Positions 9,028-17,914 of a stretch of DNA of 64,000 nucleotides are shown piece by piece. A program made the translations under genes and the position numbers. The DNA lies in contig NZ_FNVT01000003.1 of the NCBI RefSeq assembly GCF_900108335.1, positions 787,563-851,562 of the forward strand, read 5' to 3'. The DNA is from Nonomuraea solani. Lineage in GTDB: Bacteria; Actinomycetota; Actinomycetes; Streptosporangiales; Streptosporangiaceae. The notes under the pieces were generated by a model. The model had not been told where the DNA came from, ran no database searches, and saw only the letters and a program-made list of their open reading frames with translations. Numbering within the stretch: position 1 is the first letter of the stretch; each line of letters starts with the position of its first letter.

Positions 9028-10188
9028 TCATTTTCGGTAGGGGGACGTCAGCGAGATCGGTGTACGGGCGACCTCAAGTGCGGGCTCCGGGAAGCGTCGG
9101 CCGGCCGGGTAGTAGCGGGATCTGGTCCGGCCCACCGATTCCAGGACTCCCGCCGCGACGAGATCACGGAGGTCTCGCTGCGCTTGCTGGGTGGTCAGCG
9201 CCTCGGCGTGCTCGTAGCGTAGCCGTCGAACGCGTCCGGCCATGGCCACCTCGTGGAGAGCCGAGATCACCCGTTCATCGAACGTCTCGCGCTCGACGAA
9301 ATCCGCGAGGATCGTCCAGACCCTCCCGGATCGATGGAGGCGGGCCCGAACGGTCTGGGCCTGCTGGTGGTAGGCGGTCAGGTTGAACCGAATCCAGCTG
9401 TGGACCTCCTGGTCGGGGAGGTAGGTGGCGCCGCGGGCGCCGAGCTCGCGGTAATACTCCCAGGTGTTGCCCGGACGGCCGAGCCAGGCCTCGATGGAGG
9501 AGAATTCGGGAGCCAGGACACCCTCCCGAGCGATCATCAATGTCTGCAGGGAGCGGGACATCCGCCCGTTCCCGTCGCTCCACGGATGGATCGACACCAA
9601 ATGCAGGTGGGCCATCGCGGCGCGCACCAGCGGATGCGTCCCATCCTCGGCGTTCAACCAACCGACGAGTTCCGACATCAGCGTCGGAACTTCGGCCTCG
9701 TCAGGGGCCGTGTAGGCGGCGATGCCCGGATCGCGCGCGTCGGTGACGTAGACAGGCCCTCTGCGCCACTGGCCGGCCGGCTTCCTGGCGGCGTGCCGAT
9801 GCCCCTGGAGCATCCAGTGGAGCCCGTTCAGCAATCCCTTGCTGTAGGAGAAGTCCTCCACGTCGTGGAGGGACTGGATGTAGTGCATCATCCGCTGACA
9901 GGCCAGTGTCTCCTCGCGATCCTCCTCGGACACCTCCACATCGCGCTCCCCTTCCATCAGATCCGCGACATCGACGGTGGACACCCGAAAACCCTCGATC
10001 GAGTTCGAAGCGGCAACGGCGTCGGCGGTGAGGAACTTCCGCAGGCCGGCTGTCCACTTCGCCGGAGCGCTCACCTGATGGCGCAGCTCACGACGCATCT
10101 GCTCTATCTCTTCGAGAACCCTCTGGTCCTCGGAATCCAACGCCGGGGTCGGGAACAACATAGAGCGATGATGCATTGACGCAATCAC
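9028..10188 (-). CDS. Fic-domain protein (probable AMP transferase, class II)
   Basis: 386-residue Fic/DOC protein. The catalytic motif HPWSDGNGR near residue 214 matches HPFx(D/E)GNGR, and the inhibitory helix motif SNSIEGF lies N-terminal near residue 60, which defines self-inhibited class II Fic enzymes. Such proteins usually transfer AMP from ATP to a Ser/Thr/Tyr side chain. The C-terminal 100 residues resemble a winged-helix segment (LTTQQAQRDLRDLVAAGVLE), common in stand-alone bacterial Fic proteins. No antitoxin gene is adjacent, as expected for an intramolecularly inhibited form. The start is uncertain: codons 1, 5 and 10 could all serve. It sits directly downstream of the ssrA 3-prime end. 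Confidence 0.93.
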   Translation of the reverse strand: MIASMHHRSMLFPTPALDSEDQRVLEEIEQMRRELRHQVSAPAKWTAGLRKFLTADAVAASNSIEGFRVSTVDVADLMEGERDVEVSEEDREETLACQRMMHYIQSLHDVEDFSYSKGLLNGLHWMLQGHRHAARKPAGQWRRGPVYVTDARDPGIAAYTAPDEAEVPTLMSELVGWLNAEDGTHPLVRAAMAHLHLVSIHPWSDGNGRMSRSLQTLMIAREGVLAPEFSSIEAWLGRPGNTWEYYRELGARGATYLPDQEVHSWIRFNLTAYHQQAQTVRARLHRSGRVWTILADFVERETFDERVISALHEVAMAGRVRRLRYEHAEALTTQQAQRDLRDLVAAGVLESVGRTRSRYYPAGRRFPEPALEVARTPISLTSPYRK

Positions 10189-10329
10189 TGCGTCACCACG
10201 TCACACGCTGGACGTCGGTTCTCCACCACCCGTTGAGGCTCCTCATGGGTCATGAAAGCGGTGCGGCCCTCCCGGCCCGGGGAACGTGGGCAAGCGTGCT
10301 CTTGCACCCACATTGCCCCCTTAGACGCG

Positions 10330-10375
10330 AAAACCGCCCCCTGCCTACGGAATGTCCGCAGGTAAGAGGCGGTTT
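10330..10375 (-). terminator. Terminator of tmRNA gene
   Basis: Eight bases beyond the tmRNA 3-prime end, AAACCGCC and GGGCGGTTTT (read on the minus strand) close a stem whose inner part, CCTGC/GCAGG, extends the pairing; it ends in a T-run. It shares the ACCGCCTC core with the terminator at 8842-8889 on the other side of fic. Confidence 0.75.
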
Positions 10376-10382
10376 GATCTCG

Positions 10383-10763
10383 TGGAGGTGGCGGGAATCG
10401 AACCCGCGTCCTTCAACCCCAAGTCAGGGCTTCTCCGGGCGCAGCCTGTTGTGCTTTTCTCAGCCCCGGCGATCACACAGGCGAGACGCCGACGGGCTCA
10501 GCCACTGTTTGGTTTCCCGATCTCCCCCGTGGCCGGGTCGATCGGTTGAGCCTTCTAGCGATGCCAGACCCCGGGCCGAAGGCACTCCCGGGCTGACAGT
10601 GGTTTCGCTGCTTAGGCAGCGAGGGCCAGGGAGTCCCTGGCCGCCACAGTGCTCTTGGAATTGGCACTTGTAGTTTGCGGTCACAGGATTAACGAGGTTA
10701 TGTCCGCAGTCCTCGGCCCGCTTCACCTGGCTTGCAAGGCCAAAGTCGAAGCCAGTCACCCCC
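10383..10763 (-). ncRNA. ssrA: Transfer-messenger RNA (tmRNA)
   Basis: 381-nt tmRNA, partner of SmpB in rescuing stalled ribosomes. The tRNA-like ends are clear: 5-prime GGGGGUGACUGGCUUCGACU and, at the 3-prime side, GGGUUCGAUUCCCGCC for the T arm. The acceptor stem pairs GGGGGUG (from 10763) with CACCUCC (to 10384), leaving an A discriminator at 10383; the following bases are CGA, so CCA is added after transcription. A reading frame inside, at 10665-10612, runs from the resume codon GCC to TAA. The gene lies downstream of smpB and the PBP-like gene on the same strand. Confidence 0.96.
10612..10665 (-). other. tmRNA proteolysis-tag reading frame
   Basis: Eighteen codons from GCC (10665-10663) to TAA (10614-10612) read ANSKSTVAARDSLALAA. 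The ANSK start and LALAA end match the pattern of actinobacterial tags, where the terminal Leu-Ala-Ala is the ClpX/ClpP degron. The frame was chosen because it alone of the three ends in LAA followed by a stop at the right place. Confidence 0.92.
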
Positions 10764-10859
10764 TGTGCAGTTATCAACACGCCCCCGCGAAGGGACGAGC
10801 AACACTGAATGTACATGGGATAACACCCTCAACGCCAACTTAATTCCTGCGTGGCGAAA

Positions 10860-10898
10860 CCCCCGGGAGCGCGGCACAGCAGCACGCGCTCCCGGGGG
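10860..10898 (-). terminator. Terminator of the ftsE-ftsX-smpB-PBP operon
   Basis: CCCCCGGGAGCGCG (10860-10873) and its perfect complement CGCGCTCCCGGGGG (10885-10898) form a 14-bp GC-rich stem with an 11-base loop, followed on the minus strand by GTTTCG. It lies between the PBP-like gene and ssrA. The rest of the 293-bp gap shows no gene; the ssrA promoter must lie close to 10770-10800, where a GATAACT element sits just upstream of the RNA start. Confidence 0.7.
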
Positions 10899-11056
10899 CC
10901 GACCGGCAGGGTCGAGCCGGTCCGGACGGCAGGACTTCCCCCGAGATGAAGTCCTGATCTCATCACGGCGATTGGGACCGCAACCCCCCGAGCGGGCCCA
11001 ATCACTGAGTAAGACGCCACCGGACGCCGCGATGGTTGCTCAGCGTCACAACATTT

Positions 11057-12916
11057 TCACGGACGGCTTCCGAGGCCCGCGAAGAAGCTGCCCGCCACCG
11101 CCCCCGCGTTGTAGCTCTTCGCCAGCACCGCGATCGCCACATCGCCCTGCCAGCCGACGAACCAGGTCTGCTGATCGCCCGCCGTGGCCGTGACGCCGTA
11201 GACCTTGCCCTTGCCACCCTGCGCCGGGGTGCCGGCCGCGCCGGCCCGCATCATCGTCGTCAGGAGGGAACGGACCTTGGGGTCGACGGGCACCGGGGCC
11301 GGCTGGGCCGCCGGCGTCGCCTCGGCCGACGGGTCGGGCGACTTGGGCTCGGTCACCAGCACGGGCGCGTGCCAGGTGCCCGAGGCCACCGCCGCCGCCA
11401 CCAGGGCCATGCTGAGCGGGCTCACCTCGACGTTCTGGCCCGCGATGGCCTTGGCCTTCTCGGCGTCGCTGGACAGCGCCGGCAGCGCCCCGCTGAACGA
11501 CTTCAGCGGCAGCCGCCACGGCTGCCCCACGCCGAACGCCTTGGCGCTCTTGGTCAGGTCGTCGGCGTTGACCCGGCGGGCCAGCGAGGCGAGCGCGGTC
11601 ACGCAGCCCCTGGCGAAGTTTTCCTGGAAGCTGGCCGAGGTCGTGATGCCCGTGGACTGGCCGAGGTGCACGAACTTGGCCCCGCCCACCGTGCGCTCCT
11701 GCGGGCAGGCCAGCCGCTGCTTGGGGCTCATCCCCGCCTTGAGCAGCGCGTCGGCGGCCACGATGGAGAACGCCGTGCCGGCCGGGAACTTGCCGGCCAG
11801 CGCGTCGCGCTCCTGGTGCAGGTCGCCCTTGGTGCTGACCGCGAGGATCTCGCCGGTGTCGCGCTGGACGGCCACCAGGGCGCTCGTCTCCGTCTCGGAC
11901 ACCGCCTGCTCGGCCGCTGCCTGGATGCCCCGGTCGATGGTGGTCTTGACCGAGACGTTCTGCCGGCCCGGCCACTCCTTGAGATTGGCGACCTCTTTCC
12001 CGGTCTTCAGATCGAGGGTGATCACCCTGGTCTCCGTGGAGCCGGTCAGGTAGTCCTGGTAGGCCTGCTGCAGGCCGCTCTTGCCGAGCGAGTCGCCGGC
12101 CTTCTGCGGGCCGCCGAGCTCCTGCTCGGTCTCGGGGGTGAGCGCGCTGACGGTGCCGACGATCTGCCGGGGCGCGTCCGGGTTGACCGGCTGCTCCTGC
12201 GGCTGCGTCTCGATCCCGGCGATGGCGCCGAGCTTGGCCTGCATCGACTGGTAACGCGAGCGGCCGAACGTCACCAGCGGCACGAACTTGTCCGGCGGCG
12301 ACGACCTGACGCGGCTCAGCAGGCGGTCTTGGGCGTAGCCGGTGACCTCGGCGAGCTTGGCGACGGCCGCCTCCGCCTGGTCACCCACCTTGGCGGGATA
12401 GACGCCGGCGACGTAGAGGACCTGGTTGCTCTGCAGCGCGTCACCGGCCCTGTCGACCACCGGCTGGCGCGGCGTGGGGTTGGTGTCGACCGCGAACCGC
12501 TGCCCCTCCTTGAGCTGCGGATGCAGGACGGAGGGCGACCAGCGCACCTTCCACGAGCCATCGACGAGGTGCAGCGGCAGCACTCCGTCGTATTCCCACA
12601 GGGGGTTGTTCTCCCCCAGGTCGACCTCGGCGTGGAAGCCGGCCTTGGACTGGTCGCCGGTCACGCTGACGCTCGTGATCTTGAAGCGGAACGAGGCCGC
12701 GTCGAGCTCCACCTTGGCGTCGGCCAGCGCCTCGCGCACCTTCGCGACGTCTCCGTCGGTGCGCTGGGCGGCTAGGTCGTAGTCCTCGGACTGCCAGCCC
12801 ACGAGGAAGTCGCGCACCGCGTCATGCGGTGACGACTCCTCGAAGCAGCCGGTCAGCGTCATGCTCGCGACCGCCAGGGTGACGGTCGCGGCAAGGGTGC
12901 GGCGGGCGCGTCTCAT
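11057..12916 (-). CDS. Penicillin-binding-protein-like lipoprotein lacking catalytic motifs
   Basis: 619 residues: a lipoprotein signal with lipobox LTGC (Cys24), an NTF2-like MecA_N-type domain (about 30-140), a PBP dimerisation-like region (about 150-310) and a transpeptidase-fold domain (about 320-615). The fold is recognisable from SVKTTIDRGIQAAAEQAV and VAVQRDTGEILAV, but all three active-site motifs are gone. SxxK is replaced by TAFS (381-384, in FPAGTAFSIV), SxN by GCV (437-439) and KTG by TAG-type residues (VTATAGD, 575-581). The paralogue at 47846 keeps all three. A non-catalytic structural or sensory role is inferred. It is the last gene of ftsE-ftsX-smpB, 20 bp after smpB. Confidence 0.88.
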   Translation of the reverse strand: MRRARRTLAATVTLAVASMTLTGCFEESSPHDAVRDFLVGWQSEDYDLAAQRTDGDVAKVREALADAKVELDAASFRFKITSVSVTGDQSKAGFHAEVDLGENNPLWEYDGVLPLHLVDGSWKVRWSPSVLHPQLKEGQRFAVDTNPTPRQPVVDRAGDALQSNQVLYVAGVYPAKVGDQAEAAVAKLAEVTGYAQDRLLSRVRSSPPDKFVPLVTFGRSRYQSMQAKLGAIAGIETQPQEQPVNPDAPRQIVGTVSALTPETEQELGGPQKAGDSLGKSGLQQAYQDYLTGSTETRVITLDLKTGKEVANLKEWPGRQNVSVKTTIDRGIQAAAEQAVSETETSALVAVQRDTGEILAVSTKGDLHQERDALAGKFPAGTAFSIVAADALLKAGMSPKQRLACPQERTVGGAKFVHLGQSTGITTSASFQENFARGCVTALASLARRVNADDLTKSAKAFGVGQPWRLPLKSFSGALPALSSDAEKAKAIAGQNVEVSPLSMALVAAAVASGTWHAPVLVTEPKSPDPSAEATPAAQPAPVPVDPKVRSLLTTMMRAGAAGTPAQGGKGKVYGVTATAGDQQTWFVGWQGDVAIAVLAKSYNAGAVAGSFFAGLGSRP

Positions 12917-12936
12917 TGGTTAAGGTGCCGCCGCTC

Positions 12937-13404
12937 TCATCGGTTGCGGTGCCGCATGGCCCGGGCCATTTCCCGTTTGGCCTGCTGCTCCGCCAGCGAC
13001 TGCCGCTTGTCCCAGTCTTTCTTGCCTCGGGCGAGCCCGATTTCGATCTTGGCCCTGCCGTCCTTGAAGTAGAGCGACAGCGGCACGATCGTGAGCCCGC
13101 CCTCCTTCGTCTTGGCCGCGAGCTTCTCGATCTCCTTGCGGTGCAGCAGCAGCTTGCGCTTACGGCGCGCCGTGTGGTTCGTCCACGTCCCCTGGGAGTA
13201 TTCGGGGATGTGGACGTTGAGCAGCCACGCCTCGTTGCCGTCGATGCTGGCGTAGCCGTCGACGAGCGACGCGCGGCCTTCGCGTAGCGACTTCACCTCG
13301 GTGCCCTGGAGCACGAGACCCGCCTCGAAGGTGTCCTCGACGTGGTAGTCGTGCCGAGCACGCTTGTTCTGGGCGATGACCTTCCGCCCGGTCTCACGTG
13401 GCAT
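12937..13404 (-). CDS. smpB: SsrA-binding protein
   Basis: 155-residue SmpB, the small OB-fold protein that delivers alanyl-tmRNA to stalled ribosomes. Conserved blocks are all present: [59 protein letters not shown], and the C-terminal basic tail [11 protein letters not shown], which forms a helix in the mRNA channel. It is 23 bp downstream of ftsX and 20 bp upstream of the PBP-like gene, and its RNA partner ssrA lies 2.2 kb further on the same strand. Confidence 0.98.
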   Translation of the reverse strand: MPRETGRKVIAQNKRARHDYHVEDTFEAGLVLQGTEVKSLREGRASLVDGYASIDGNEAWLLNVHIPEYSQGTWTNHTARRKRKLLLHRKEIEKLAAKTKEGGLTIVPLSLYFKDGRAKIEIGLARGKKDWDKRQSLAEQQAKREMARAMRHRNR

Positions 13405-13427
13405 GCTTCGACTTTACCGGCGATCCA

Positions 13428-14339
13428 TTACACCCTGAGGTAACGGCGGAGCGTCAGGAACGATGCCAGCACACAGATGATCACACCGATGCCCATGGTG
13501 ATGGTGATCGTCTGGGCCACGTCGTTCCAGCCGAGCTGGGCGGTCGTGGTGCCGACGAAGTATTGGACGATCTCCTCGAACAGGAACACCTTCGCCACGA
13601 TCAGGATCACCGCGGCGAACACGCCGCCGATCAGGCCCGCGATCGTGCCCTCCATGACGAAGGGGAGCTGGATGTAGAGGTTCGACGCGCCGACCAGCCG
13701 CATGATGCCGGTCTCCCGGCGCCGGTTGAACGCCGACAGCCGGACCGTGTTGCCGATCAGCAGCGCGGCCGCCAGCACCAGGGTGATCGCGACCGAGAGG
13801 GCGGCGACCGAGAGCTTGTCCAGCATGCCGAAGAACTTGCCGATGAGCTGCTTGTGGTCCATCACCGAGGCCACGCCGGGCTGGCCGCTCACGGCCTGGA
13901 CGACGGGCTGGTAGTTGTCCGGGTCGACGAGCTTGATCCGGAACGACTCAGGCATGTCACCGACCTTGGCGGTGTCCACCAGGGCCTTGTTGGTCGTGAA
14001 CGACTTCTGGAAGTTGGCGTACGCGGTGGCCTGGTTCTCGAAGTAGACCGCCTCGACACCCTGGGTGCCCTTGATGTGCGTCTCAAGGGCCTTGGTCTGC
14101 GCGGGTGTGATGGCCTTGCCTTTGCACGCCGGCATGGCCGAGGTCTTGCCGCACAGGAACACCGAGACCTCGACCTTGTCGTCCCAGTAGCCCTTCATCA
14201 TGCCGACCTGGGCGTTGATCATCAAGCCGACGCCCAGCATCGCCATGCCGACGGCCACGGTGATGATGACCGCGATCGTCATGGTCAGGTTGCGACGGAG
14301 GCCGATCCAGACCTCGGAGAAGATGAAATTCGCCCGCAT
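13428..14339 (-). CDS. ftsX: Permease-like cell division protein
   Basis: 303-residue FtsX with the expected topology: one N-terminal membrane helix (about 20-45, TIAVIITVAVGMAMLGVG), an extracellular domain to about residue 170 that includes two cysteines (FLCGK and PACKG), then three C-terminal helices. With FtsE it forms the ABC-like complex that activates cell-wall hydrolases at the septum. The gene lies 20 bp after ftsE, the usual arrangement. Confidence 0.97.
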   Translation of the reverse strand: MRANFIFSEVWIGLRRNLTMTIAVIITVAVGMAMLGVGLMINAQVGMMKGYWDDKVEVSVFLCGKTSAMPACKGKAITPAQTKALETHIKGTQGVEAVYFENQATAYANFQKSFTTNKALVDTAKVGDMPESFRIKLVDPDNYQPVVQAVSGQPGVASVMDHKQLIGKFFGMLDKLSVAALSVAITLVLAAALLIGNTVRLSAFNRRRETGIMRLVGASNLYIQLPFVMEGTIAGLIGGVFAAVILIVAKVFLFEEIVQYFVGTTTAQLGWNDVAQTITITMGIGVIICVLASFLTLRRYLRV

Positions 14340-14359
14340 TTTATGTCTGCAGCTCCCTG

Positions 14360-15049
14360 TCAGTACGCCTGGCCGTACACGCCACGCGACTGGTCACGGA
14401 CGATCTTGCCGTCCTCCAGCTCCACGACACGTTTGCGCATGGAGTCGACGATGGCCGCGTCATGCGTGGCCATGACGACCGTGGTGCCAGTCCGGTTGAT
14501 GCGGTCGAGCACCTTCATGATGCCGATGCTCGTCGCGGGGTCGATGTTGCCCGTGGGCTCGTCGGCCAACAGGATCATCGGCCGGTTGACGAACGCGCGG
14601 GCCATGGCGACGCGCTGCTGCTCGCCGCCGGACAACTCGTCGGGCATACGGTGGGCCTTGCCTTCCAGGCCGACCAGCTCGATGACCTCGGGAACCACCT
14701 TGCGGATGAACCGCCGGGGCTTACCGATGACCTCGAGCGCGAACGCCACGTTCTCGTAGACGTTCTTGTTCGGGAGCAGCCTGAAGTCCTGGAACACGCA
14801 GCCGATGCGGCGGCGCAGGTGAGGCACCTTGAAGTTGGAGAGGCGCGCCAAGTCCTTGCCGGCGACGTGAATCGCCCCGGAGTTGGGCCTCTCCTCTTTG
14901 AGGATCAGACGCAGGAACGTCGACTTGCCTGATCCCGAAGGGCCGACGAGGAACACGAACTCGCCCTTGTCCACGTCAACGGATACGTGGTCGAGAGCGG
15001 GCCGGTTCTGGTTCGTGTAGACCTTGGTGACATTATCGAAATGGATCAC
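14360..15049 (-). CDS. ftsE: Cell division ATP-binding protein
   Basis: 229-residue ABC ATPase. Walker [10 protein letters not shown] near residue 36, signature [14 protein letters not shown] near 139 and Walker [13 protein letters not shown] near 160 are all intact. The start is GTG at 15049 (the [12 protein letters not shown]-terminus is typical of FtsE). It begins the close-packed ftsE-ftsX-smpB-PBP run. Upstream, prfB has the same orientation but is separated by a small gene on the opposite strand. Confidence 0.97.
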   Translation of the reverse strand: MIHFDNVTKVYTNQNRPALDHVSVDVDKGEFVFLVGPSGSGKSTFLRLILKEERPNSGAIHVAGKDLARLSNFKVPHLRRRIGCVFQDFRLLPNKNVYENVAFALEVIGKPRRFIRKVVPEVIELVGLEGKAHRMPDELSGGEQQRVAMARAFVNRPMILLADEPTGNIDPATSIGIMKVLDRINRTGTTVVMATHDAAIVDSMRKRVVELEDGKIVRDQSRGVYGQAY

Positions 15050-15251
15050 GAGAGCATCACGGCATGCCAGTCTAGGGGTCAGGACGGAAGCGAGGGTGGC
15101 ATATGCCCACTTCCCGCCGCCGGCCGAGCGGGGGCGTCGTCTTTACTGATGATCGACGTTCCGATTGGCCAGACGACAGTCTAGGGGGAAGACTGGCATG
15201 GAACGTCCATAACGGAAACAAAACGATTGTGCGGCTAGACTTGGGGCTGTC

Positions 15252-15443
15252 ATGAGTTGCGAACACCTCGTATGCGCGCAGTGCGCCCACCCCGTGATCG
15301 AGGGCCGCTGCCCCCTGTGCCGCGCCAACAGAGAGCGGATGCACAACCACGGCTTCGCCGGGCTGTCACCCGCCCTCATCATCGGTCTTCTCGTCGCCCT
15401 GCTCTTCCTGAGCCTGGCGGTCAAGCACCTAAGCGGTCTCTGA
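15252..15443 (+). CDS. Small zinc-ribbon membrane protein, unknown function
   Basis: 63-residue protein with an N-terminal double CxxC pattern (C8-AQ-C11 and C20-PL-C23, plus C3) suited to bind one zinc, then one transmembrane helix (about 38-57, [19 protein letters not shown]). ATG start follows a GGGG stretch; a TAGACT element lies about 13 bases before the start. It is the only plus-strand gene inside the prfB-ftsE interval and its last 15 bp overlap the 3-prime end of prfB tail to tail. The motif content supports a real gene; no function can be named. Confidence 0.65.
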   Translation: MSCEHLVCAQCAHPVIEGRCPLCRANRERMHNHGFAGLSPALIIGLLVALLFLSLAVKHLSGL

Positions 15444-16544
15444 CTCCTGGCGGCGCATCCAGCGGATCTCCGACTCGATGAACGCGTCGAGGTCGCCGTC
15501 GAGCACCGCTGACGGGTTGCCCGCCTCGGTGCCCGTGCGCAGGTCCTTCACGATCTGGTAGGGGTGCAGGACGTAGTTGCGGATCTGCGTGCCCCACGAC
15601 GTGGTGGTCGCCCCCCGCAGCTCCGACATCTTCTCCGCCTCCTCCTGCCGCTTGCGCTCCAGCAGCTTGGCCTGCAGCACGTTCATGGCGGAGGCGCGGT
15701 TTTGCAGCTGCGAGCGCTCGTTCTGGCAGGAGACCACGATGCCGCTCGGGAGGTGCGTGATGCGCACCGCCGAGTCGGTCGTGTTGACGCCCTGGCCGCC
15801 GGGACCGCTCGAGCGGTAGACGTCGACCCGGAGCTCGTCCTCGATGATGTCGATGTGGTCGGTCTGCTCGACGACCGGCACGATGTCCACCCCGGCGAAC
15901 GAGGTCTGCCTGCGCCCCTGGTTGTCGAAGGGGCTGATGCGGACCAGCCGGTGGGTGCCGTGCTCGCCCCTGAGCGTGCCGTAAGCGTAGGGGGCCTTGA
16001 TCGTGAACGTGGCCGACTTGATGCCGGCCTCCTCCGCGTAGGAGGTGTCGTAGACCTCGGTCCCGAAGCCCTTGCGCTCGGCCCACCGCAGGTACATCCG
16101 CAGCAGCATCTCCGCCCAGTCGGCCGCGTCGACGCCGCCGGCCTGGGAGTTGATCGTGACCAGCGCCTCACGGGAGTCGTATTCGCCCGAGAGCAGGGTG
16201 CGGACCTCCAGGGCGCCGATGTCGGCCTTGAGCGTCTCCAGCTCCTTGTCGGCCTCGGCGCGCGTGTCGTCGTCGGCCTCCTCGGCCGCCAGCTCGTAGA
16301 GGACCGTCAGGTCGTCGAGGCGGCGCGCGACGCCCTCGACGCGGTTGAGCTCACCCTGGAGATGAGAGAGCTTACTGGTGACCTTCTGAGCCTGCTCAGG
16401 GTCGTCCCACAGGTCGGGCGCGGCAACCTGCTGCTCCAGCTCAGCGATCTGCTTGCGCATCGCGTCGAGGTCGAGCACGTCCTGGATGCTGCGGACCGTG
16501 CCCGCGAGCTCGTTGATCTCTTCTGCCGGATCGATGCCTGCCAC
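15429..16544 (-). CDS. prfB: Peptide chain release factor 2
   Basis: 371-residue RF2. The peptidyl-hydrolysis motif GGQ is in [18 protein letters not shown] and the stop-codon recognition motif SPF is in [16 protein letters not shown], marking a UGA/UAA reader. The start is GTG at 16544 ([13 protein letters not shown]), with GGGAG four bases upstream; longer frames upstream are not conserved-looking. There is no early in-frame stop, so the programmed frameshift seen in many bacteria is absent. The start lies only 47 bp from the divergent lipoprotein gene. Confidence 0.97.
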   Translation of the reverse strand: MAGIDPAEEINELAGTVRSIQDVLDLDAMRKQIAELEQQVAAPDLWDDPEQAQKVTSKLSHLQGELNRVEGVARRLDDLTVLYELAAEEADDDTRAEADKELETLKADIGALEVRTLLSGEYDSREALVTINSQAGGVDAADWAEMLLRMYLRWAERKGFGTEVYDTSYAEEAGIKSATFTIKAPYAYGTLRGEHGTHRLVRISPFDNQGRRQTSFAGVDIVPVVEQTDHIDIIEDELRVDVYRSSGPGGQGVNTTDSAVRITHLPSGIVVSCQNERSQLQNRASAMNVLQAKLLERKRQEEAEKMSELRGATTTSWGTQIRNYVLHPYQIVKDLRTGTEAGNPSAVLDGDLDAFIESEIRWMRRQESETA

Positions 16545-16591
16545 GTCTCCCAAGGGTACGCGACCCTCGCGGGCCCGAATAACATGGCCAG

Positions 16592-17641
16592 GTGCGTGCA
16601 TACGGTCGGACGAAAGCGCTGGCGCTCGCCGTCGGCCTGCTCGCCGCGGTGACCGCCTGCACCGGTGATGCCCGGTCACCGGCCACGAGCCCGGCCGCGG
16701 CGGTCACGACCAGCCCTCCGCCTTCGCCTTCCCCCGGCGAGCCCGTGGTGACGCGGGAGGAGGCGGCCCAGGCGTTCACCGATGTCACCGTCACCGACGA
16801 CGAGGTGCGGGCGGCGCGCGATCCGCAGGGCCGGACCGAAGAGGAGCTGCAGGGCCGGCTGAAACTGGCCGAGGACCTGACGACCGGCAGCCAGACGGCC
16901 CTCACCGTGGCCGCCTACCTGTCCACGGGCTACGCGCCGCACCGCTACCGGTGGGGGCCGCCGACGCTGTTCGTGCCCAAGTTCCGCCAAGGGGAGAAGG
17001 CGCCCTGGTTCAGCGCGCTGGCGACGCGCGACGGGCGGCCGACGCTGCTGACGTTCGCCAAGGCCCGCATCTGGCGGCTCAGCTCCGCGGCCGAGCTCCT
17101 GCCGGGGCAGCGGCTGCCGGACATCGAGCTCGACGCCGACGGCTACGCGACGTCGGTGCCGCCCGACGACAAGACCATCACCATCAGCCCCCAGTTCATG
17201 GGGCCGGTGCACGCCAGTGTGGCCGAGACGGGCAAGTCGGGGGTCACGGCGGGGCTCCTCGCGCCGGGGCCCTACACGACGGAGGTGGCCGAGCAGATCG
17301 CCACACAGCGCGACGACGCCAAGTTCCGCGAGCTGAGCTACGACTCGATCTTCAGCGCCGACAACTACCCGGTCTACGGGCTGCGGACGGCGAACGGCGG
17401 GGCGCTGATCCAATACTCACTGTCACGCAACAGCACCACGAAGAACATGCTGGACGAGACCTACCGGGCGATCACCGTCCCCAAGGAGGCGAGCTGGTGG
17501 ATCTCCTCCGAGACCGTGCCGCTCAGCCTCAAGCTCACGGAGATCCACCAGTACGCCACCGCCGTCCCGCCGCTCAGCGCCCCCGCGCCCGCCCCCGTGA
17601 TCGCCCATGAGGGCGCGCTCACCCGCGCCACGGGCGACTAG
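16592..17641 (+). CDS. Conserved actinobacterial lipoprotein, unknown function
   Basis: 349 residues with a lipoprotein signal ([11 protein letters not shown], Cys23) followed by a Ser/Pro/Thr-rich linker (about 28-50) and a soluble domain with no catalytic motif I can name. The family appears in actinobacteria as uncharacterised lipoproteins. GTG start at 16592 has no clear ribosome site, but TAACAT at 16580-16585 lies seven bases before it, as expected for a leaderless transcript. It diverges from prfB across 47 bp. Ends with a normal TAG stop. Confidence 0.8.
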   Translation: MRAYGRTKALALAVGLLAAVTACTGDARSPATSPAAAVTTSPPPSPSPGEPVVTREEAAQAFTDVTVTDDEVRAARDPQGRTEEELQGRLKLAEDLTTGSQTALTVAAYLSTGYAPHRYRWGPPTLFVPKFRQGEKAPWFSALATRDGRPTLLTFAKARIWRLSSAAELLPGQRLPDIELDADGYATSVPPDDKTITISPQFMGPVHASVAETGKSGVTAGLLAPGPYTTEVAEQIATQRDDAKFRELSYDSIFSADNYPVYGLRTANGGALIQYSLSRNSTTKNMLDETYRAITVPKEASWWISSETVPLSLKLTEIHQYATAVPPLSAPAPAPVIAHEGALTRATGD

Positions 17642-17686
17642 CAACCCAAGTTGACCTGTACGTAATCGCTCACTTACCGTTGCCGC

Positions 17687-17914
17687 ATGCCGGAGATTCC
17701 CGTTCCCCAGGAGCCCGCCGACGCGCTGGCGGCCGTGGCGGCGTTGCGGCGCCTGGCCGACCAGTTGGAGGACGCCGCGGTCGAGCAGGCGATGCGGGCG
17801 GGCTGGAGCTGGCCCCTGGTCGCCGAGGCACTCGGAGTCACCCGCCAGGCGGTCCACAAGAAGCACGCCAAGCGGCTGATCGCGGCCGGCGTCACGCTGA
17901 GGAGACGACAGTGA
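17687..17914 (+). CDS. Small helix-turn-helix protein
   Basis: 75 residues. The C-terminal half WPLVAEALGVTRQAVHKKHA is a clear helix-turn-helix, with a basic tail. Proteins of this kind commonly accompany Clp-N-domain genes in actinobacteria. Its TGA stop overlaps the GTG start of the next gene as GTGA, so the two are translationally coupled and probably act together. Regulatory target unknown. Confidence 0.8.
   Translation: MPEIPVPQEPADALAAVAALRRLADQLEDAAVEQAMRAGWSWPLVAEALGVTRQAVHKKHAKRLIAAGVTLRRRQ

Noticed and set aside
10829..11020. Short minus-strand frame between the PBP-like gene and ssrA
   Set aside because: It runs through the perfect terminator hairpin at 10860-10898 and has no plausible protein features.
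15429..16544. Programmed frameshift in prfB
   Set aside because: The frame is continuous from the GTG start to the end, with no early in-frame TGA.
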